Shown one piece after another: positions 17,127 through 25,084 of a DNA stretch of 41,180 nt (positions are counted from its first letter, which is position 1; every line of letters begins with the position of its first letter). The DNA is from Clostridia bacterium. GTDB lineage: Bacteria > Bacillota > Clostridia > Oscillospirales > Acutalibacteraceae. The position numbers and the translations under genes are program-made. Location: contig JAKSQQ010000005.1 of the NCBI GenBank assembly GCA_024404015.1, forward strand, positions 1 to 41,180. The letters run 5' to 3'. The notes beneath the pieces were generated by a model. It worked only from the letters and a program-made list of their open reading frames with translations. It had not been told where the DNA came from and did not search any database.

Positions 17127-18293
17127 TCACCACATGTTATCCGATCTTTCGAGGAATGCCGTCATGTCTTTGATTTCAATGGTTTCGTCACCGAGACGTA
17201 CGGTGCCGTTCCATTTGCCGAATACCTGATGGCAGAGATTACCTACAAAGAGGAATCTGAGCATGGTGTAGTTATCGTATTCCGGAGTCATGGTCATTTC
17301 AAAGCTTCCGTCATCGCTGACGATTTTCCATTCCTTGCCGTTATCTGCCCAGTTTGAGTCAAGTGGCTTTACAATGCCGTCTTCGTCAACAAGGGAGAGA
17401 TAACCCAGCTTGTATGCTTTACCGTTGAGGAAAGCGGTGCTTTCGGATGCGCAGCTTGTATCACCGAAGCCCCAGCCGATTTCAAAGCCGAATACGTCGC
17501 CGTTATCAAGTGTGGTTGAGCCGTTGCCCCACCACCATACCTGATGGAAGGGCCATACGCCTCTGCCCCAGTCAAGTACGGCATAGGAATTATCTTCCTT
17601 ACCCTTGAATTCAAATGAGGTATCGCCGCAGGTAACGGTACCTGTTGTTGCCATGCAGTTGGTTTTCTGATTGTAATAGAAGCGTCTGCCTGCTCCGTTA
17701 TCAAAGGGAACGGCAATATAGTGTGATTCGTGTTCGGGAAGCATTTCAAGTACAAGGTCTACGGTGAAATCCTTCAGCCCCGCCTTGCCCTTGAACTTCA
17801 GAGTTCTCTGAGTGGCAGTTACTTCGTTTTCAAAATCAAAATTGAGACCTTTTCTTACGTATTTGTGGGGCTGAGAATCGTCCTGGCAAAGACCGCCGTT
17901 TCCGTAACCGAGCTTGAATTTGCCGAGGGTGAGGAGATTGAGTACCATGGTGCTGTTGGATTCACCGGTTTCTCTGTCAAAATATCCTACGGTAACCGCA
18001 CCGCCGAGAGAAATGTCGGCTATGGTGACCTGAACGGTGTAGCGGTCGTTGGAAATCTGATAGAAGTCCCATTCCTTCGTTTTAAGGGGGCTTGTTTTGA
18101 TGGCACTGCGGTCATACTGATAGAGGGGAGTAAAGCAGTAGCCGGACTGTGTCAGATAGCCGTTTTCGTCAAGAACGGGAGTTTTTTCCTTGATTTCAAT
18201 CTGCTGAGCGAAGGCCTGAACTCCCAATACGGAGCTCAGAAGAATCACGCAGATCATAGTGACGGAAATCAGTTTGAAGAGTGCTTTTTTCAT
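17127..18293 (-). CDS. Secreted DUF2804-like protein
   Basis: A 388-residue protein with a clear signal peptide (MKKALFKLISVTMICVILL, cleavage near FAQQ about residue 30). The rest matches the DUF2804 pattern: DWGRGVWPF, a run of Trp residues followed by GNG, and FGFEIGWGFGDTS with a helix-poor, beta-rich body. DUF2804 proteins are usually annotated as cytosolic or unassigned and may bind lipids or terpenoid-like ligands, but the function is unproven. The secreted form here, directly upstream of and overlapping the leader region of an LCAT-like hydrolase gene, suggests a joint extracellular role on a lipid or steroid-like substrate. The start ATG has GGAAGGAG 8 bases before it. Confidence 0.78.
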   Translation of the reverse strand: MKKALFKLISVTMICVILLSSVLGVQAFAQQIEIKEKTPVLDENGYLTQSGYCFTPLYQYDRSAIKTSPLKTKEWDFYQISNDRYTVQVTIADISLGGAVTVGYFDRETGESNSTMVLNLLTLGKFKLGYGNGGLCQDDSQPHKYVRKGLNFDFENEVTATQRTLKFKGKAGLKDFTVDLVLEMLPEHESHYIAVPFDNGAGRRFYYNQKTNCMATTGTVTCGDTSFEFKGKEDNSYAVLDWGRGVWPFHQVWWWGNGSTTLDNGDVFGFEIGWGFGDTSCASESTAFLNGKAYKLGYLSLVDEDGIVKPLDSNWADNGKEWKIVSDDGSFEMTMTPEYDNYTMLRFLFVGNLCHQVFGKWNGTVRLGDETIEIKDMTAFLERSDNMW

Positions 18294-18326
18294 TTAATAA
18301 TCTCCTTCCGGAAAAATGTTGAAAAT

Positions 18327-18355
18327 ATCATATCACAACCTCGGTATTTTTGCAA
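18327..18355 (-). promoter_or_regulatory. Promoter of the DUF2804/hydrolase pair
   Basis: On the minus strand, TTGCAA (18355-18350) and TATGAT (18332-18327) are separated by 17 bases. Confidence 0.6.
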
Positions 18356-18379
18356 TAACACATATAATAAAAAAATATA

Positions 18380-18408
18380 TTGAAAAAAACAAATAAAGGT
18401 GGTATAAT
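18380..18408 (+). promoter_or_regulatory. Promoter of the cysteine desulfurase/thiI operon
   Basis: TTGAAA (18380-18385) and a perfect TATAAT (18403-18408) are separated by 17 bases. The 5-prime leader to the start at 18487 is about 70 bases. It is divergent from the promoter at 18327-18355. Confidence 0.72.
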
Positions 18409-18486
18409 ACCAAACGAATATGCTTAAAGTGGGAATTTGCGTGCATATAAAATTCAGCGTAATTTTCGGGAAAGGAGAAGAGATTT

Positions 18487-19620
18487 ATGCAGGCGTATTT
18501 TGATAATTCCGCAACGACAAAGCCCTGCCCGGAGGCAATAAAAGCGGTGGAAAATGCTCTTACCGAATGCTGGGGAAATCCTTCTTCTTTACACTATTCC
18601 GGACTTGAAGCGGATACACTTCTTGAGAAGGCAAGGCAGAGTATTGCATCAAAGCTTTCCTGCGAGAGCGGCGAGATTTTCTTTACCTCCGGAGGAACGG
18701 AAAGCAACAATCTTGCCCTTTTCGGAACGGCGTATTCTCTCAAGAGATACGGCAAAAGAATCGTAGCTACAAGCGTTGAGCATCCCAGTATAGACGAGGC
18801 GCTCAACCGTCTTTCGGAGGAGGGCTTCGAGATTATAAGACTTTCCGTTGATAAAACGGGAAAAATCAATCCCGCCGACCTTATAGCGGCAGTTACTCCG
18901 GATACGATTCTGGTAACAATGATGTACGTCAATAACGAGGTGGGCTCAATCATGCCCGTTGAGCTTGCAAAAAGAGCCGTTACCGCATCGGGAGCTCATG
19001 CTTACGTTCACGTGGATGCCGTTCAGGCCTTCGGTAAGCTTAATGTAAATCCTCTCAGAATGGGCGCGGACCTGGTTACCGTAAGCTCCCATAAAATTCA
19101 CGGTCCCAAGGGCGCGGGAGCCCTTTACATAAAAAAAGGTACACGTCTTAAGCCCCGTACTCTCGGTGGAGAGCAGGAAATGAAAGTCAGACCCGGTACT
19201 CAGCCTGTGCCCGCAATAGCCGGCTTCGGTGCGGCGGCGGATGCCCTTCCCGATATAAAAGAAGAACTTTCCGTTATCACGGAGCTTCGTGACTATATGC
19301 TTTCGGAGTTTGAAAAAATCGGCGGTATTGAGCTTAATTCTCCCCGTGATGCCCTTCCATACGTGACCAATATTTCAGTAACGGGCATCAAATCCGAGCC
19401 CATGCTCAATTTCCTTTCATCAAAGGGAATATGTGTTTCCGCGGGCTCTGCCTGTTCAAAAGGAAAGAAAAGCAGGGTACTTACGGAAATGGGACTTGAC
19501 CGTGACAGAATGGAAAGTCCCCTCAGAATCAGTTTTTCACGATACACGACAAAAGAAGAAATCGACTATCTCGTCGAAATGATAAATCTCGGCAAACAGC
19601 AAATCAGAGCCATTAAATAA
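18487..19620 (+). CDS. Cysteine desulfurase (NifS/IscS family)
   Basis: A 377-residue PLP enzyme that strips sulfur from L-cysteine as a protein persulfide. FDNSATT at the start, HPS near residue 100, the PLP-binding Lys203 in SSHKIHGPKG and the catalytic Cys323 in SAGSACSKG are all present. It sits 10 bases upstream of thiI, the same arrangement as the dedicated desulfurase (NifZ type) of Firmicutes, so it most likely feeds sulfur to ThiI for 4-thiouridine in tRNA. A role in iron-sulfur assembly cannot be excluded. The start ATG follows GGAAAGGAGAAG. Confidence 0.94.
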   Translation: MQAYFDNSATTKPCPEAIKAVENALTECWGNPSSLHYSGLEADTLLEKARQSIASKLSCESGEIFFTSGGTESNNLALFGTAYSLKRYGKRIVATSVEHPSIDEALNRLSEEGFEIIRLSVDKTGKINPADLIAAVTPDTILVTMMYVNNEVGSIMPVELAKRAVTASGAHAYVHVDAVQAFGKLNVNPLRMGADLVTVSSHKIHGPKGAGALYIKKGTRLKPRTLGGEQEMKVRPGTQPVPAIAGFGAAADALPDIKEELSVITELRDYMLSEFEKIGGIELNSPRDALPYVTNISVTGIKSEPMLNFLSSKGICVSAGSACSKGKKSRVLTEMGLDRDRMESPLRISFSRYTTKEEIDYLVEMINLGKQQIRAIK

Positions 19621-19630
19621 CGGAGATATT

Positions 19631-20803
19631 ATGAAGGAAGTAATTTTGATTAAAAACGGTGAGCTTGCTCTCAAAGGACTGAACAGACGCACCTTTGAAG
19701 ACATTCTCATCAAGAATATGAGACACCGCCTTGAAAAAATCGGAAGATTTGATTTCCGTACAGCTCAGTCAACAATTGTCGCCATTCCCGCAGATGATGA
19801 TGCGGACCTTACGCAGGCGGCTGAAATTATCCGTACCGTATTCGGAATCGCCGGTTTTTCAAGAGCCCTTGCGGTTGAAAAGGATTTTCAGACCATCCTT
19901 AAACAGACGGAGGAGTATCTGAGATTTGACCTTATGGCGGCTTCAACCTTTAAGGTTGAGGCGAAGCGTTCGGATAAGAAATTCCCCCTTAATTCCCCGG
20001 AAATCTGCCGTGAGGCAGGGGGTTATCTTCTCAATAAGTTTCCCAATCTTTCCGTTGACGTTCACAACCCTGACGTTACGGTAAATATTGAAATCCGTGA
20101 CGATGCTGCATATATTCACGGCAAGCAGATAAAGGGTGCAGGCGGTATGCCCGTGGGCTCCGCAGGTAAAGCGTGTCTGCTTATTTCCGGAGGTATTGAC
20201 AGCCCCGTTTCGGGATACATGATGGCAAAGAGAGGTCTTGAGCTTACCGCAGTTCACTTTGCTTCTCCTCCCTATACCAGCGAAAAGGCCGAGCAGAAGG
20301 TACACCGTCTTCTGGGCAAGGTTTCAAAATATTCCGGCAGAATCGGACTCTGGGTAGTTCCCTTCACGGAAATTCAGGAAAAAATCAAGGATGAATGTCC
20401 CGAGGATATATTCACGGTCATTATGCGCCGTATGATGATGAGAACGGCACAGATTATTGCCGCAAGAGAAAAGGCGGGAGCCCTTATTACGGGCGAAAGC
20501 GTAGGGCAGGTGGCAAGCCAGACGATGCCTGCTATCGCCTGCACCGAGGCGGTATGTAACATTCCCGTTTTCAGACCCCTCATCGGTATGGATAAGGACG
20601 AAGTAATAGAAATATCAAGAAAAATAGACACTTTTGATATATCAATACTTCCTTATGAAGACTGCTGTACCGTATTTACTCCTAAGCATCCCCGTACAAG
20701 ACCCACACTCGATTACGTGGAAAAGGCGGAGGAGGCCTTTGACTGGAAGCCCATGGTTGAAGTGGCTGCCGCAGAGGCAAGATTTGTACTTATAGACAAC
20801 TGA
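19631..20803 (+). CDS. thiI: tRNA 4-thiouridine synthase ThiI
   Basis: A 390-residue cytosolic enzyme that adenylates U8 of tRNA and exchanges it for sulfur. It has an N-terminal ferredoxin-like region, a THUMP domain (about 60-165) and a PP-loop ATP-pyrophosphatase (SGGIDSPVSGYMMAKRG, about 186-202). A C-terminal YEDCCTVFTPKHP carries the conserved Cys. It lacks the rhodanese domain found in E. coli ThiI, as usual for Firmicutes, where the partner desulfurase replaces it. The gene starts 10 bases after the desulfurase stop, with GGAG upstream. Confidence 0.95.
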   Translation: MKEVILIKNGELALKGLNRRTFEDILIKNMRHRLEKIGRFDFRTAQSTIVAIPADDDADLTQAAEIIRTVFGIAGFSRALAVEKDFQTILKQTEEYLRFDLMAASTFKVEAKRSDKKFPLNSPEICREAGGYLLNKFPNLSVDVHNPDVTVNIEIRDDAAYIHGKQIKGAGGMPVGSAGKACLLISGGIDSPVSGYMMAKRGLELTAVHFASPPYTSEKAEQKVHRLLGKVSKYSGRIGLWVVPFTEIQEKIKDECPEDIFTVIMRRMMMRTAQIIAAREKAGALITGESVGQVASQTMPAIACTEAVCNIPVFRPLIGMDKDEVIEISRKIDTFDISILPYEDCCTVFTPKHPRTRPTLDYVEKAEEAFDWKPMVEVAAAEARFVLIDN

Positions 20804-20813
20804 CAGACGGAAG

Positions 20814-22064
20814 GTGAAGAGTACGGCTGTATGCGAAATTCTTTCGGTGGGTACGGAAATACTGCTGGGAGACATACTTAATACCAATTGCAGATTTTTG
20901 TCCCTTGAGCTTGCGAAAATGGGCATCTCCGTGCTTCATCACACAACGGTGGGTGACAATTACGAACGGCTTGCCGAGGCGGTTGACAGAGCCGTCGGCA
21001 GAAGCGACATAGTAATCGCAACCGGAGGCCTCGGTCCTACCGCAGATGACATTACCAAAGAGGTCTGTTGTAAGCAGTTCGGCTTTGAGCTTGAGCTGAA
21101 TACAAAAATAGCGGATGATATAAAATCATATTTTGAACGCAGGGGAAAGGATATGCCTCTCTCAAATCTGAAGCAGGCATATTGTCCCGTGGGCGGCACC
21201 GTTTTTGAAAACAGAAACGGAACGGCTCCCGGAATGGGAATGAAAAAGGAGGGCAAATGCCTCATTATTCTTCCCGGTCCTCCCTACGAAATGGCACCTA
21301 TGTTCAGGGAATGGGCAATTCCCTTCCTTGAAGAATACCGCACCTGCACCATCGTTTCCCATGAGATACGCACCATTGACCTGGGAGAAAGTACGATGGC
21401 GGAAATGTGTTCGGATTTACTTGAAAATGAAAATCCCACGGTGGCACCCTACTGCAAACCCGGCGAATCCCTTTTGAGAGTTACCGCAAAGGCAAATACC
21501 GCCACGGAGGCGGATGAAATCGCCCGTCCCGTAATTGATGAAATAGTCAGACGGCTGGGCAGTTACGTTTACGGAGTAGACGTGAGTTGTATAGAGGAGC
21601 AGACAGTAAGACTGCTCAAAGAAAAAAATCTTACGGTTGCCACGGCGGAAAGCTGTACTGCCGGCTACATAGCAAAGAGGATTACGGATATCCCCGGAGC
21701 CAGCAGTGTGTTTAAGCACGGCATTATCACTTACGCAAATGATGTCAAGGAGAAAGCACTCGGTGTCAGTCATCGGACTCTGTCGGAGCACGGAGCCGTC
21801 AGCGAAGAAACCGCAAGGGAAATGGCGGCGGGAATCCGTAGAGTAACGGGAGCGGATATAGGCGTTTCCGTTACCGGCTTTGCAGGTCCCGATGCGGACG
21901 AAGAGGGAAAAGCTCCCGGACTTATTTATACGGCACTTGATGCAAAGGACTGTCAGATTTGCCAAAAGATTGAAACCGGCAGAAACGACAGAGAATACAA
22001 CAGATACGTTGCCGCATCAAGAGCAATCAATTTAATCAGAATTTATTTGGAAGGAGGCAGATGA
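20814..22064 (+). CDS. cinA: CinA-family protein (nicotinamide-nucleotide amidase/ADP-ribose pyrophosphatase)
   Basis: A 416-residue full-length CinA. An N-terminal MoCF-like domain (SVGTEILLGD, TGGLGPTADD, PVGGTVFENRNG, ILPGPP) is followed by a KH-like middle part. The C-terminal PncC amidase domain has its catalytic motif TAESCTAG (about 277-284, Ser280). The family recycles NAD breakdown products. The start is taken as GTG 20814: there is no other start before the conserved CEILSVGTE. GGAAG directly abuts it, an unusual spacing. It begins a new block 10 bases after thiI and is followed 1 base later by a sortase gene. Confidence 0.92.
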   Translation: MKSTAVCEILSVGTEILLGDILNTNCRFLSLELAKMGISVLHHTTVGDNYERLAEAVDRAVGRSDIVIATGGLGPTADDITKEVCCKQFGFELELNTKIADDIKSYFERRGKDMPLSNLKQAYCPVGGTVFENRNGTAPGMGMKKEGKCLIILPGPPYEMAPMFREWAIPFLEEYRTCTIVSHEIRTIDLGESTMAEMCSDLLENENPTVAPYCKPGESLLRVTAKANTATEADEIARPVIDEIVRRLGSYVYGVDVSCIEEQTVRLLKEKNLTVATAESCTAGYIAKRITDIPGASSVFKHGIITYANDVKEKALGVSHRTLSEHGAVSEETAREMAAGIRRVTGADIGVSVTGFAGPDADEEGKAPGLIYTALDAKDCQICQKIETGRNDREYNRYVAASRAINLIRIYLEGGR

Positions 22065-22065
22065 C

Positions 22066-23052
22066 TTGAAAAAGGATAACAACACAATATCGGTTGTACT
22101 CAGTGTTCTTTTCGGCGCGGCGGCACTTTGCTTCATAGTGCTTACGGTGATTACCGCTGTCGGAAGCAATAACGGTTCATCCGGTAGCTTTGAAGCCGCT
22201 GTCAACTATGTACTTAACGATTCGGTTGAGGTAAACGCTTTGGGAAACACCCTTGAGGGTATCGTTTCCAACGATATGAAAAATACGACTTACCCCGACG
22301 GTATCCTTGAGGAATTAAAGCCCGCTTATGCAATCAACGACGACCTTACAGGATGGCTGTCAATCTCCGGCACGGAAATTGACACACCTATCGTTCAGGG
22401 CAAGGATAATGATTATTATCTGACCAGAAATTTCTACAACAGGGTAACCAATACGGAAAGTCCCAACTACGGTAATCCCTTCCTTGATTACCGTTGCAGG
22501 AATGACGGAGGACTTTCAAAGAATACCGTCATTCACGCCCATACAACGGGTCAGAGTGACCATATTCCCAAGCAGTCGTTCCGTTCACTTTACGATTATC
22601 AGGACAAACAGCATTTTATTGATTGCCCCACGATAAAGTACAGTACGCTTACAGAGAATTATACGTTCAAAATCTGTGCGGTTTTCTACTCAACCACACA
22701 GGAGGCCGCAGATAACGGATATTTCTTCAATTATATTTACCCCGATATGTCCGACAGTAACATGGAGGGATATATACGGCAGGTAAACGAAAGGAAACTT
22801 TACGATACGGGAGTTGACCTTCAGCCCACCGATACGATTATCACACTTTCAACCTGCATCTATGTTTACGGCAGTTACGACACAAGACTTGTTGTTGTGG
22901 GCAGACTTCTCCGTGACGGTGAGAGTGAAGAAATCAACCCCTCCCTCGTCAAGGATAATCCGGATTACAGAAGGCCGGCATACTGGTACAGATCAAAGGG
23001 ACAGCAGAATCCCTATGCGGACTCACCCAGATGGACACCCAACGCCCAGTGA
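22066..23052 (+). CDS. Class B sortase (first of a tandem pair)
   Basis: A 328-residue membrane-anchored transpeptidase. An N-terminal signal anchor (about residues 9-31) is followed by a sortase domain (about 85-285). His159 lies in TVIHAHT, Cys264 in LSTC and Arg274 in DTRLVVVGR. Class B is suggested by the GWLSISGTEIDTPIVQG opening and the long loop. The usual catalytic context is YGH; here it is HAH, a visible variation. Sortases join surface proteins or pilins to the cell wall, but no LPXTG/NPQTN-type substrate lies in the window. It starts at TTG 22066, 8 bases after AAGGAGG and 1 base after cinA. Confidence 0.9.
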   Translation: MKKDNNTISVVLSVLFGAAALCFIVLTVITAVGSNNGSSGSFEAAVNYVLNDSVEVNALGNTLEGIVSNDMKNTTYPDGILEELKPAYAINDDLTGWLSISGTEIDTPIVQGKDNDYYLTRNFYNRVTNTESPNYGNPFLDYRCRNDGGLSKNTVIHAHTTGQSDHIPKQSFRSLYDYQDKQHFIDCPTIKYSTLTENYTFKICAVFYSTTQEAADNGYFFNYIYPDMSDSNMEGYIRQVNERKLYDTGVDLQPTDTIITLSTCIYVYGSYDTRLVVVGRLLRDGESEEINPSLVKDNPDYRRPAYWYRSKGQQNPYADSPRWTPNAQ

Positions 23053-23067
23053 TAAAGGAGAATTATT

Positions 23068-25029
23068 ATGGCAGATAACGAAAAGAAGCCGGAAATTGTC
23101 AGCGAAGGCATAAATATCGGCAATGAGGAAGCCATAACTGAGATTGACATAGGAAACTTCCTCAATGATAAAAACAGCGATGCCGTTCTCTATGAAGGGT
23201 TTCATGAGGATATAAAGGAAACTGAGCGTTCCCTTGAGGATGAAATCAACACTCTTGTGGACAGCATCAGGAGTACGGGGCCCGTTACCCTTGCGTCAAA
23301 AGCGAAGACAACGGGAAAGGCGGAGGTTCCTCCCATGGAGGATATGTGGATGAGTCCCGAGGAATATATTGATATTCCCGCTCCTCCCGTTGAAAAGCAG
23401 AAAGCTCCCGAGGCACCTGCCGTTGATACTGCGATTGCCAAGGATGACATATTCAGTATGCTTGATTCCCTTAAAGCGGAGACTGATTCCGCCGACAGCG
23501 GATATTCAAAGATACTTGAAAACATAGAGGGAAATAAGGGACTTGAGTCCGTTGAGAATTATGTTCCTTCAGCACCTGTTGCACCCGCAGCACCCGTTGC
23601 TCCCGTTGCTCCCGCAGCACCCGTTGCTCCCGTTGCACCTGTAATACCGACAGATATTGAAATAGATATTCATTCCGAGGATTTTGACTCTCAGCTTGCA
23701 GAGCTTCTCGGTGACGATGAAACGGCAGAAGCTCCCGCAGAAATCACAGAAGAGGTCAAAGAGGAAGTTAAGGAAGAAATCAAGGAGAAGCCGGCATACG
23801 TGGATATCAGCTCCTACGTTCCTCCCGAGGAAACTAAAATTTTCCCTGCAGTCAAGGTACCTCAGGAAGAATCGGAGCCGCAGGAAATCACCTTTGAGCT
23901 TCTTGACGAAGAAGAGCCCTCACGTGAGGATGCTCCCTCGGTTATCGTGGATTCCCTTACTCCCAATACCGGTAAGACTGTAGGTGTGGTTCCCGACCTC
24001 ATTTATGAGGATGACGGTAAGATCTCAAGAAGCGAGAGGCAGGCGGCAAAGAGAGCCGCAAAAAATCCCGATGCAGACGAAAACGCTTCATCCAAGGGCG
24101 ACCTTGTGAGAAAGATTGTACTTGTGGTCGCAATTATTACAATTATCGTCAGCAGCGGTGTCCTTCTCTACACCTACCTTATCAATCCCATGCTTACAAA
24201 GAATAAATATCAGAAGGTTTCGGATATGCTTCCCGCTCCCGGCGGAGATAAGACCGACGTTGTTTCCGAAAATTCCGATTATCCCGCACAGATGAAGGCG
24301 AAATATACTCAGCTTTACGAGATTAACCCCGATATTGCGGGATGGATAACCATTGACGCCCTTGACATCAACTTCCCCGTTGTTCAGGCAACTCAGGAGG
24401 AAGAGGCAGAGGACGGAAAGCAGAATTCATTCTATTTGAGAAAAGACTTCTATAAGAAGAAAAACGAATACGGTGTTCCTTTCTTTGATTCAAGAATCGA
24501 GGACCTTCGTTCGCTTCCCAGAAATACCGTAATTTACGGTCACAATATGCACTACGACAACCTGATTTTCGGCTTGCTTGAAAATTACAGGGAAATCGCA
24601 GGATACAAGAGCGCTCCCGTTATTGAATGCAACACAATCTACGGAGATTACAAGTGGAAGGTTTACGCCGCCTTTATTACGAATTCCACCGCAAGTCAGG
24701 ACAACGGATATATGTTCTACTATAACTTCCTTGATATTTCAGATATAAAATTTGAGGAATACATCCGTGAAATCGACAAGAGGAAATTCTACGATACAGG
24801 CGTTGACATCAATCCCTCTGACAAGATTCTTACTCTTTCAACCTGCTGTTATGACTTTGACGGCGCAAGACTGGTAATAGTTGCCAGAATGGTAAGAGAG
24901 GGCGAAAACGAAAGTGTGGATACTTCAAAGGTAACAAAGAACAATAATCCAAAGTATCCTCAGGCGTGGTACGATGCCAATAAAAAGACGAATCCCTACA
25001 AGGGTGAAAACAGCTGGACTCCCAACTGA
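23068..25029 (+). CDS. Class B sortase with a long cytoplasmic N-terminal extension
   Basis: A 653-residue protein. Residues 1-345 are acidic, low-complexity and probably disordered, with a Pro-Ala-Val repeat (169-194) and a Glu/Lys run (about 225-245). One transmembrane helix lies at about 351-371. A class B sortase domain (about 405-610) has His492 in YGHN, Cys593 in LSTC and Arg601. The topology puts the extension inside the cell and the enzyme outside. The enzyme domain is clearly paralogous to the preceding sortase, including a shared C-terminal tail ending WTPN. Class B sortases are normally about 230-300 residues, so the extension is exceptional. The start ATG has AAAGGAG upstream. Confidence 0.9.
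   Translation: MADNEKKPEIVSEGINIGNEEAITEIDIGNFLNDKNSDAVLYEGFHEDIKETERSLEDEINTLVDSIRSTGPVTLASKAKTTGKAEVPPMEDMWMSPEEYIDIPAPPVEKQKAPEAPAVDTAIAKDDIFSMLDSLKAETDSADSGYSKILENIEGNKGLESVENYVPSAPVAPAAPVAPVAPAAPVAPVAPVIPTDIEIDIHSEDFDSQLAELLGDDETAEAPAEITEEVKEEVKEEIKEKPAYVDISSYVPPEETKIFPAVKVPQEESEPQEITFELLDEEEPSREDAPSVIVDSLTPNTGKTVGVVPDLIYEDDGKISRSERQAAKRAAKNPDADENASSKGDLVRKIVLVVAIITIIVSSGVLLYTYLINPMLTKNKYQKVSDMLPAPGGDKTDVVSENSDYPAQMKAKYTQLYEINPDIAGWITIDALDINFPVVQATQEEEAEDGKQNSFYLRKDFYKKKNEYGVPFFDSRIEDLRSLPRNTVIYGHNMHYDNLIFGLLENYREIAGYKSAPVIECNTIYGDYKWKVYAAFITNSTASQDNGYMFYYNFLDISDIKFEEYIREIDKRKFYDTGVDINPSDKILTLSTCCYDFDGARLVIVARMVREGENESVDTSKVTKNNNPKYPQAWYDANKKTNPYKGENSWTPN
23587..23640 (+). repeat. Two tandem 27-base repeats encoding a Pro-Ala-Val tract
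   Basis: Copies at 23587-23613 and 23614-23640 differ at two positions and each encode AAPVAPVAP. They lie in the cytoplasmic extension of the second sortase and could expand or contract by slippage. Confidence 0.85.
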
Positions 25030-25084
25030 TAACCCGCAATCTTGATGAAGATATAAAAGACATTCAAGGAAAGGAGTTGATACT

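Noticed and set aside
23572..23643. Tandem repeats as a possible CRISPR array
   Set aside because: Only two 27-base copies directly joined without spacers, in frame in a coding region and encoding a Pro-Ala-Val tract.
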